A DNA stretch of 12,746 nt from Candidatus Woesearchaeota archaeon (lineage in GTDB: Archaea; Nanobdellota; Nanobdellia; SCGC-AAA011-G17; JACPNG01): NCBI GenBank assembly GCA_016185555.1, contig JACPNI010000049.1:1-12746 (forward strand), given 5' to 3'. Under the pieces are notes generated by a model. The model ran no database searches. It saw only the letters and a program-made list of their open reading frames with translations, and had not been told where the DNA came from. This document shows positions 7,421 to 12,746 of this stretch, one piece after another (the first letter of the stretch is position 1; the number at the start of each line of letters is the position of its first letter). The position numbers and the translations under genes are program-made.

Positions 7421-7528
7421 GGGGGATTAAAGTGAAAAAAAGAACAATAGCAGAACCATATAAGATAAAGGTTGTAGAACCTATTAAAGTAACAACAAGA
7501 AAACATAGAGAAAAAGCAATTAAAGAAG
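7421..7528 (+). repeat. 108-bp direct repeat, copy 2 (5' end of the complete TPL gene)
   Basis: This is the partner of 6217-6324. It begins with GGGGGATTAAA, which corresponds to the 3' end of the peptidase gene in copy 1 but here is non-coding and serves as leader with the G-run as probable ribosome binding site, 6 bases before the GTG start. It continues through the first 32 codons of TPL. Homology ends where copy 1 runs into its premature stop. Confidence 0.95.
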
Positions 7529-8820
7529 CCGGTTACAATACATTCCTTTTGAAAAGTGAAGATGTTTATATTGATTTATTAACAGATTCTGGAACAAACG
7601 CAATGTCAGACAACCAGTGGGCGGGTATGATGCTTGGTGATGAGGCTTATGCCGGAAGCAGGAATTTTTATAACTTAGAAAAAGCTGTGCAGGAGATTTA
7701 CGGGTATAGGCATATTGTTCCTACCCACCAAGGCAGGGGAGCAGAGCATATTATCTCTAAAGTTCTTATAGAAAATGGAGATTTCATACCCGGAAATATG
7801 TATTTTACAACAACCAGATTACACCAAGAATTAGCTGGCGGAACTTTTATTGATGTAATAATTGATGAAGCACATGATCCTGCTGCAGATTTTGAATTCA
7901 AGGGAAATGTTGATTTTAACAAACTTGCAACATTAGTTAAAAAAGTCGGGGCTGCAAAGATCCCTTACTTCAGCCTACAAGCAAATACAAACATGGCCGG
8001 CGGTCAGCCTTTTTCCATGGAGAATCTGAAAGAATTAAGTGAATACTTCAAAAAGAAGAAAATCAAGATTATTTTAGATGCGACAAGGGCTGTAGAAAAT
8101 GCATATTTTATAAAAAAAAGGGAATCAGGATATAAAACTAAAAGCGTTAAAACCATACTGAAAGAGATATGCTCTTATACTTATGGCTGTACAATGAGTT
8201 CTAAAAAAGATCATTACTGCAACATAGGGGGTTTTCTTGCAACAAATGATGAAAAAGTATTTACAAATGCAAAAGAATTAGTTGTCATATATGAAGGGCT
8301 GCATACATATGGCGGGTTAGCTGGAAGGGATATGGAAGCTATTGCTAGGGGGATTTATGAATGTGTGAAAGATGAAAACATTGCAGCAAGGATAAGGCAG
8401 GTAGAATACCTAGGAAATAAATTGCTTAAAGCTAAAGTTCCAATTGTAGTTCCTATTGGGGGCCATGGTGTATTTTTAGATGCGAAAAAAATATTGGAGC
8501 ATATCCCACAAGAGCAATTCTCGGCACAGGCATTAACATCAGCACTATATATTGATTCTGGTGTCAGGGGCATGGAACGTGGGGCAGTTTCTGCCGGAAG
8601 GGATAAACAAGGAAAAAATATTTATCCTAAATTAGAACTTGTAAGGTTGGCCATACCGAGACGAGTATATACTAACCTGCATATGGATGTTGTAGCAGAA
8701 TCAGTAATAGAAATATATAATAACAGGGAAAAGATAAAAGGATTAAAAATTACTTATGAACCTGAAAAATTAAGGTTTTTCCAGGCAAGATTTAAACAAA
8801 CTTCTTGGAGACGAGGTTAA
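7432..8820 (+). CDS. tpl: Tyrosine phenol-lyase (beta-eliminating lyase, PLP enzyme)
   Basis: The enzyme should split L-tyrosine into phenol, pyruvate and ammonia in the cytoplasm; the reaction is reversible. The 462-aa chain aligns end to end with what I recall of the tyrosine phenol-lyase/tryptophanase family. The PLP lysine is K259 in MSSKKD. Y73 (general acid), F125 and T126, N187, D216, R219 and R405 occupy the positions of known TPL active-site residues. The deciding residue is R383 in GMERG, equal to Arg381 of Citrobacter TPL that holds the phenol ring; tryptophanase has a hydrophobic residue there. Phrases such as EAGYNTFLL and GNMYFTTTR also favour TPL. GTG start with GGGGGAT six bases before. 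Its first 97 bp exist as a second copy upstream. Tryptophanase is the main alternative. Confidence 0.9.
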   Translation: MKKRTIAEPYKIKVVEPIKVTTRKHREKAIKEAGYNTFLLKSEDVYIDLLTDSGTNAMSDNQWAGMMLGDEAYAGSRNFYNLEKAVQEIYGYRHIVPTHQGRGAEHIISKVLIENGDFIPGNMYFTTTRLHQELAGGTFIDVIIDEAHDPAADFEFKGNVDFNKLATLVKKVGAAKIPYFSLQANTNMAGGQPFSMENLKELSEYFKKKKIKIILDATRAVENAYFIKKRESGYKTKSVKTILKEICSYTYGCTMSSKKDHYCNIGGFLATNDEKVFTNAKELVVIYEGLHTYGGLAGRDMEAIARGIYECVKDENIAARIRQVEYLGNKLLKAKVPIVVPIGGHGVFLDAKKILEHIPQEQFSAQALTSALYIDSGVRGMERGAVSAGRDKQGKNIYPKLELVRLAIPRRVYTNLHMDVVAESVIEIYNNREKIKGLKITYEPEKLRFFQARFKQTSWRRG

Positions 8821-8822
8821 AA

Positions 8823-9284
8823 ATGGACAGCATGTTATTGGAAGAAGAAATACTGAAGAACCTAAACAGAATTGTAAATCCGCTAAAGAATCATACGGAA
8901 TACCAAAGCAATATCAAGGGTTTCCTTTGTGAATTGATGATGCATCTGCTAACCAGCCAATTCCAAGCCAGATTATCCAATAATGAAGATGTTGGTGTTA
9001 AAATTAGCCTTGATGTTAAGGATAAATCATTAGAAGAAACAATTAAAAGAGAATATGAACTTTTCAACAATGTAGTGGTGGATATTTTTAGTTATACTAA
9101 TGAACTGTCTTACATGATGATAAAAGACTATGATAGTAAAAGCACTGTAAACGTATTAAGGACAATGCTGACTAATGAGAAGGTTCGATCAACAATACTT
9201 CTTTATTTCAATGGGGATGTTCTTGGGTATAAAAAGGCTTCAAGAACAGCAATACAACAAGTTACAGGATTTAATTTCAATTAA
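8823..9284 (+). CDS. Hypothetical protein, 153 aa, mostly helical
   Basis: I do not recognise this family. The start is taken as ATG 8823, two bases after the TPL stop, because GGAGACGAGG at 8807-8816 in the end of the TPL gene provides a Shine-Dalgarno; a TTG at 8805 in the same frame is less likely. The chain looks alpha-helical and soluble, with hydrophobic heptad-like stretches (LLEEEILKNLNRIV, FLCELMMHLL, ELFNNVVVDIFSY) and a single cysteine. There is no signal peptide, membrane span or catalytic motif that I can name. It ends directly before the ATG of the Nudix gene. Position suggests co-translation with TPL and the Nudix protein but says little on function. Confidence 0.75.
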   Translation: MDSMLLEEEILKNLNRIVNPLKNHTEYQSNIKGFLCELMMHLLTSQFQARLSNNEDVGVKISLDVKDKSLEETIKREYELFNNVVVDIFSYTNELSYMMIKDYDSKSTVNVLRTMLTNEKVRSTILLYFNGDVLGYKKASRTAIQQVTGFNFN

Positions 9285-9764
9285 ATGGCACGGGAAATTT
9301 CTGCAGGTATAGTAGTATTCAGAAAAGAAAAAAATAATAATCTTTATTTATTGCTGCATAAAGAACCTCAGGGGATATACAAAGAAAGCTGGGATTTCCC
9401 AAAGGGATGGATAGAAGAAGGAGAAGAGGATTTAGAAGCTGCATTACGGGAAACTAAAGAGGAAACTGGCATAAAGGACCTAAGGATAATTGAAGGATTC
9501 AGAGAAGGAATAAACTTTTTCTTTAAAAAAGGGAATGAGCCAGTAAATAAAACAGTTAAATACTTTTTAGGAATTACAGAAACCAAGAAGGTAAAAGTTT
9601 CATTTGAGCATGCTGGCTCTTCATGGCTAAATTATGAAGATGCATTAAAAAAGATAACTTCCAAAGGCTCAAAGGAAGTTTTAAAAAAAGCAAATGATTT
9701 TATTAACAAGGGGGTGTCTTTTAATGAGTCGCTTAAGTCTTTTACAAAAAATAAAAGAAAATGA
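9285..9764 (+). CDS. Nudix hydrolase, Ap4A-hydrolase (NUDT2)-like
   Basis: The complete Nudix box GX5EX7REUXEEXGU spans residues 41-63 (from GWIEEGE to RETKEETGI), so the magnesium-dependent hydrolysis of a nucleoside diphosphate linked to another group is expected. The surrounding sequence, AGIVVFRKE at the start, WDFPKGWIEEGE, then a strand reading IIEGFREGINFFF and a later SFEHAGSSWLNYEDA, follows the pattern of asymmetrical diadenosine tetraphosphate hydrolases such as NUDT2. At 159 aa the length is right for a single domain. Likely role: clearing Ap4A or similar dinucleotides in the cytoplasm. It starts immediately after the stop of the hypothetical gene, and its last 41 bp overlap the following small gene. 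Substrate specificity within Nudix is easily mispredicted. Confidence 0.9.
   Translation: MAREISAGIVVFRKEKNNNLYLLLHKEPQGIYKESWDFPKGWIEEGEEDLEAALRETKEETGIKDLRIIEGFREGINFFFKKGNEPVNKTVKYFLGITETKKVKVSFEHAGSSWLNYEDALKKITSKGSKEVLKKANDFINKGVSFNESLKSFTKNKRK
9710..9716 (+). promoter_or_regulatory. Ribosome binding site of the four-cysteine protein
   Basis: GGGGGTG ends 7 bases before ATG 9724 and lies inside the Nudix gene. It resembles the GGGGGAT ahead of TPL and supports the start at 9724 over the upstream ATG 9694. Confidence 0.55.
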
Positions 9765-9978
9765 GTTTAAACAAGTAACAAATTACAGACCGGCAAGCAG
9801 GCTAGAATTAAGAAACTTTAATTCATGTTATCATTGTATGTACAAAACAGAAAATGAAAAAGAATTTGGCGGTCAATGTTCTTTCTTATACAGGGGTCTT
9901 GAAGGAAATTTGTTCTACATAGATATTTTTAATTTATGCTCTAAGTTTAAAGAGAGGATAAAATTTAAGAGATCTTAA
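9724..9978 (+). CDS. Small four-cysteine protein (84 aa), possible zinc or Fe-S binder
   Basis: The gene begins inside the end of the Nudix gene in another frame, and the ribosome binding site at 9710-9716 sets ATG 9724 as start. The 84-aa product is basic and has four cysteines at 35, 38, 52 and 72 (pattern CX2CX13CX19C, starting CYHC), enough to hold one zinc ion or a 4Fe-4S cluster. There is no signal peptide or membrane span. I cannot name a family. It is the last gene of the central cluster; the next gene has its own promoter. The long separate frame after the Nudix stop (214 bp) argues that it is a real gene. Confidence 0.7.
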   Translation: MSRLSLLQKIKENEFKQVTNYRPASRLELRNFNSCYHCMYKTENEKEFGGQCSFLYRGLEGNLFYIDIFNLCSKFKERIKFKRS

Positions 9979-10017
9979 GTAAGGCAATACATAAAATATG
10001 TTCAGTACTTTCAAAAG

Positions 10018-10027
10018 TTTTATAAAG
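10018..10027 (+). promoter_or_regulatory. TATA box of the cysQ-like/kae1 operon
   Basis: TTTTATAAAG preceded by the A/G-rich AAAAG is a good archaeal TATA element. Its centre is about 26 bases before the ATG at 10049, so the transcript is probably leaderless or nearly so, in contrast to the Shine-Dalgarno genes elsewhere in the window. Confidence 0.6.
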
Positions 10028-10048
10028 ATGTAAAACGCTATTGGTACT

Positions 10049-10870
10049 ATGAAGAATTTTGAGCTTGAACTGGATGTTGCAATAAACCTCGCTTTTTCTG
10101 CTGGAAGAAAGGTGATGGGTTACTATAAAAAACCAGACTTAAAAGTATGGATAAAAGAAGACGGTTCACCAGTAACTGAAGCTGATTTAGCTGCTAATGA
10201 AATTATTGCCCCATCTTTAAGGGCTTACTTCTCTTATGCTGTTTTATCTGAAGAAGAAAAAGATAACAAATCGCGATTAGAATCAAGGCTTGTATGGTGC
10301 ATTGACCCTATTGATGGCACAAAAGAGTTCATTAAAGGTACTGATAATTTTGCTGTTATGATTGGTCTAATAGAAAATAAGAAACCAATCTTGGGTGTTG
10401 TTTACCTTCCAACATCAGATAAAATGTACTACGCAGTAAAAAATGAAGGGGCTCATTTAAGTAAGGACTTTTTAAAACCGACCCAGAAATTAATTAGATT
10501 GTCTGTTTCAAATATTGATAGCCTAGCTGAGTCATCTGTTTTAATGAGCAGCCATAATGAACCAATTAAAGCTTTAGTAGAAAAAATGAAACCCATAAGA
10601 TACCAAGGTGGGGGAGGATTTGGATATAAGATATGTCATATAGCGGAAGGTAATTTCGACTCATACTTAAACAACCAAGACAACAAAGGCAGCGAGTGGG
10701 ATTCTTGTGCACCACATATAATATTAGAGGAAGCTGGCGGTAAACTAACAGACTTTAATGGCAATGAATTAACATATAATAACCGTGATACTGCACATCA
10801 TAATGGAGCAATAGCGAGCAATGGAATTTTGCATGAAAAAATTCTTAAATTTTTAGCTGAAAACAAGTAG
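10049..10870 (+). CDS. cysQ: CysQ/inositol monophosphatase-family phosphatase
   Basis: The 273-aa protein belongs to the lithium-sensitive, magnesium-dependent phosphatases. Metal ligands are visible: E68-E70 in LSEEEK, DPIDGT at 86-91, and D218 in EWDSCAPH followed by LEEAGGKLTDFNG. The EWD(S/T) form and the overall pattern are closest to CysQ-type 3'(2'),5'-bisphosphate nucleotidases that turn PAP into AMP, but archaeal relatives may act on inositol phosphates or fructose bisphosphate, so the substrate is open. It is cytoplasmic, with no signal peptide. Its start fits the leaderless promoter at 10018-10027. It ends one base before the Kae1 start, so the two are surely co-transcribed; a functional link with t6A synthesis is not evident. 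Confidence 0.87.
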   Translation: MKNFELELDVAINLAFSAGRKVMGYYKKPDLKVWIKEDGSPVTEADLAANEIIAPSLRAYFSYAVLSEEEKDNKSRLESRLVWCIDPIDGTKEFIKGTDNFAVMIGLIENKKPILGVVYLPTSDKMYYAVKNEGAHLSKDFLKPTQKLIRLSVSNIDSLAESSVLMSSHNEPIKALVEKMKPIRYQGGGGFGYKICHIAEGNFDSYLNNQDNKGSEWDSCAPHIILEEAGGKLTDFNGNELTYNNRDTAHHNGAIASNGILHEKILKFLAENK

Positions 10871-10871
10871 A

Positions 10872-11858
10872 ATGCTATGTTTTGCAATAGAAGCAACAGC
10901 GCATACTTTTGGCTGCGCATTAATTGACTCTAGAGGAAATATTCTGGCAGATAATAGGGACATGTATAAAAAAGAAGATGGTGGGATAATACCGTTAGAA
11001 GCAGCAAAACACCATGAAAACGTAAAAAACAAGCTTATTGAAGAAACATTAAAAAACCTAAGCAATAAAAAAATTAATTTAATAGCTTACTCCCGGGGAC
11101 CCGGCTTGGCGCCTTGCCTGTTAGTTGGGTTAAAAACTGCAAAAGAATTAACTAAAGAATTCAAAGTTCCTTTAATTGGGGTAAATCATGCTATTTCCCA
11201 TTTAACATCCGGTTTATTGTTTACAAAAGCCAAAGATCCTGTTTATGTTTATGTTTCAGGTGCAAATACACAGATCCTGTCACTGGAAGGGAAAAGATTC
11301 AGGATAATTGGCGAAACAGAAGATATTGGTTTAGGAAATGCATTGGATAAATTTGGTCGTGGAATTGGGCTTGGTTTTCCTGCCGGCCCGAAAATAGAAG
11401 AGTTAGCTAAAAAAGGAAGATATATAGAATTGCAGTATACAGTAAAGGGCATGGACCTGGTTTTTTCTGGAATAGTCACTCAAGCTATTCAGAAGTTTAA
11501 ACATGGTATATCTAAGGAAGATCTATGCTATTCAATCCAAGAAACTCTTTTTTCAATGTTAGTTGAGGTTACAGAAAGGGCATTAGCGCATACAGGCAAA
11601 AAAGAAGTATTGCTTATTGGTGGTGTTGCAGCCAATAAGAGGCTTTGCGAGATGCTTAAAATAATGTGCGAAGACAGAGGCTGTAGGTTTCATGCTGTTC
11701 CATTAAAATACTCTGGAGATCAGGCTGTAATGATTGGCTGGGAAGGAATTTTAGAATACAGCTTTGAAAAAAGAAATGATTTTGATAAGGCCAATATTTA
11801 TCCTTATGAAAGAACCGATGATGTTGAGATAGATCTTACTTCAATCTCAAAAGAATAA
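10872..11858 (+). CDS. kae1: Kae1/TsaD, tRNA threonylcarbamoyladenosine (t6A37) transferase
   Basis: Kae1 is the catalytic subunit of the KEOPS complex and transfers the threonylcarbamoyl group to A37 of ANN-decoding tRNAs in the cytoplasm. The 328-aa chain has all family marks: an N-terminal IEATAHTFG, GGIIPLEAAKHH, RGPGLAP at 75-81, the metal-binding NHAISH with H106 and H110, VSGANTQ at 128-134, DIGLGNALDKFGR, GGVAANKRL near 250-258 and D283 in YSGDQAVMIGW. SGANTQ and LGNALDKFGR are the archaeal/eukaryal form. It is a single domain without the fused Bud32 kinase found in several archaea, and Bud32 does not follow it. The usual GDNG near D283 is GDQA here, a mild deviation. It converges with the surface peptidase gene, 25 bp apart. 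Confidence 0.95.
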   Translation: MLCFAIEATAHTFGCALIDSRGNILADNRDMYKKEDGGIIPLEAAKHHENVKNKLIEETLKNLSNKKINLIAYSRGPGLAPCLLVGLKTAKELTKEFKVPLIGVNHAISHLTSGLLFTKAKDPVYVYVSGANTQILSLEGKRFRIIGETEDIGLGNALDKFGRGIGLGFPAGPKIEELAKKGRYIELQYTVKGMDLVFSGIVTQAIQKFKHGISKEDLCYSIQETLFSMLVEVTERALAHTGKKEVLLIGGVAANKRLCEMLKIMCEDRGCRFHAVPLKYSGDQAVMIGWEGILEYSFEKRNDFDKANIYPYERTDDVEIDLTSISKE

Positions 11859-11883
11859 CCAAATATCAGGCATAGCAATATCA

Positions 11884-12746
11884 TTAGTTTATTCTGAAAG
11901 TATTATCGCTAGTATCAAATGCCCTAAAATTATCATAGGAAATAAATATCTTATAGTTATTATTTGTGGCTATATTTGTCGGTATGGTCCATGTTTCTGA
12001 ACCATCATTCGAAGTTGGTTCAAAAAGCCTAGCTACAATTTGCCCAGTATCAGCATTTTGCAAAAGGATAGTAACTGTATTTAATGTGTTTCTTGTCCAC
12101 CTTATTTCATATGAATTACCTCTGATTAGATTTTCACCGCCATTTGGATAAATTATCCTAATTGGCTCAAGTAGCTCCCTGTTACCTGCAACATTAATTA
12201 TATCGCGTACACTTATCTCCTTATAAGGAACTGCGCTACTTGGATTTGTAGCATCATAAAGATTATATTTCCTATCATAATCTGATTCAGATAATAGCCC
12301 CATGAAATAAAACGTAAATGGGTGGTACTTTGGAACTATTAGATTATCCTGCGGATAAGTCTTTTCTCTGAATGTACCATCATTATTAGACAACCACTCC
12401 TGAGCACCATCTGGTTCTTTCCAGGGTGCATTTAAACCAGGGTAATAATGATTAGTCCTATCTATTATTTCAAGTCTCGGATTATTTAACCCGCTAACAA
12501 ACGCATCGCCTACATAACAGCACCACTGATGTCCTAGTTCATGAATCTCTAGGATGCCCAACACCTTTGCTAAGGTCTCTATATCTGTTGGACCACTAAG
12601 GGGCATATTTATCCAGTTTATACCTTTAAGAATGCCATTACTTCCGTATACAGAAGATCGATCAGAAATTGATAAACCAATTCCCTTAATAGAATTTTTT
12701 ATTATATAATGCTGAGTGGTCTCCAACCCAGGAAATGAACCATAAA
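11884..12746 (-). CDS. Secreted metallopeptidase-like surface protein, partial (N-terminus outside window)
   Basis: The frame is open to the right edge without a stop or ATG, so only the C-terminal part of about 287 residues is visible. From the edge inward: a zincin helix IHELGHQW (the HExxH histidines about 68 and 72 residues in), a loop with GD and an HYYPGL, then YHPFTFYFMGLLSESDYD, which resembles the SPLDLYLMGL element of extracellular metallopeptidases that share HELGHRWGAY. The last 90 residues begin IRIIYPNGGENLIRGNSYEIRWT, the hallmark of the Kre9/KNH-like (Ser-Thr-rich membrane-anchored) beta domain common in exported proteins, and run to the stop. Two adjacent cysteines follow the zinc motif. 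It is probably exported and acts on the cell surface or outside. No C-terminal anchor is visible. Substrate is unknown. Confidence 0.8.
   Translation of the reverse strand, partial: YGSFPGLETTQHYIIKNSIKGIGLSISDRSSVYGSNGILKGINWINMPLSGPTDIETLAKVLGILEIHELGHQWCCYVGDAFVSGLNNPRLEIIDRTNHYYPGLNAPWKEPDGAQEWLSNNDGTFREKTYPQDNLIVPKYHPFTFYFMGLLSESDYDRKYNLYDATNPSSAVPYKEISVRDIINVAGNRELLEPIRIIYPNGGENLIRGNSYEIRWTRNTLNTVTILLQNADTGQIVARLFEPTSNDGSETWTIPTNIATNNNYKIFISYDNFRAFDTSDNTFRIN

Noticed and set aside
6217..7528. Insertion sequence or transposon with long target duplication
   Set aside because: There is no transposase or integrase and no inverted ends, and 108 bp is far longer than usual target duplications; homologous integration or local duplication fits better.
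6217..7528. CRISPR-like or tandem repeat array
   Set aside because: There are only two copies, 1.2 kb apart, and both are coding sequence of the TPL gene.
9694..9723. Upstream ATG at 9694 for the four-cysteine protein
   Set aside because: The ATG at 9724 has the better placed ribosome binding site (GGGGGTG at 9710-9716); the earlier one would lengthen the overlap with the Nudix gene.
9979..10048. tRNA or other structured RNA in the gap before the cysQ-like gene
   Set aside because: The 70-bp gap holds only a promoter; I saw no cloverleaf or stable stem there or in the other short gaps of the window.

Overview
The window looks archaeal. The promoters are TATA/BRE-like (for example 1913-1920 and 10018-10027), the t6A enzyme is of the Kae1 type, termination appears to use T-tracts rather than hairpins, and the DNA is AT-rich with short, tightly packed genes. 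The small single-domain Kae1 and gene-dense style would suit a DPANN-type archaeon (Woesearchaeota/Pacearchaeota-like). That placement is inference; nothing in the window fixes a taxon. Shine-Dalgarno-led genes and near-leaderless genes occur side by side.

Layout. (1) 1-1335, rightward: a T-tract, a promoter region, a 91-aa thioredoxin-fold protein and lipoyl synthase LipA. (2) 1355-1807, leftward: a small heat-shock protein, convergent with lipA and divergent from the next block. (3) 1965-9978, rightward: a long, tightly spaced gene cluster that is probably one operon. It holds a 1196-aa single-chain indolepyruvate:ferredoxin-oxidoreductase-type enzyme, a HExxH metallopeptidase, an inserted segment, a tyrosine phenol-lyase (TPL), an unknown 153-aa protein, an Ap4A-hydrolase-like Nudix protein and a small four-cysteine protein. 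(4) 10049-11858, rightward: a CysQ/inositol-phosphatase-family protein and Kae1. (5) 11884 to the right edge, leftward: the C-terminal part of a secreted metallopeptidase-like surface protein, cut by the window edge.

The most striking structure is at 6217-7528. The first 97 bp of the TPL gene, plus 11 bp before its start, occur twice as 108-bp direct repeats (3 mismatches, no gaps) flanking a 1,096-bp segment. That segment carries one 358-aa membrane-anchored or secreted protein of unknown function. Repeat 1 makes a 33-codon truncated TPL reading frame that overlaps the stop of the peptidase gene, and its own stop directly abuts the ATG of the inserted gene. Deleting one 1,204-bp unit would restore a simple peptidase-TPL GTGA overlap. 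All three mismatches lie at third codon positions, so the copies diverged as coding DNA, or one came from a related functional TPL gene.

Functionally, the central cluster suggests aromatic amino-acid use: TPL would split tyrosine to phenol, pyruvate and ammonia, and the IOR-type enzyme would oxidise aryl-pyruvates to acyl-CoA with ferredoxin. The peptidase might feed amino acids. That link is inference from co-location.
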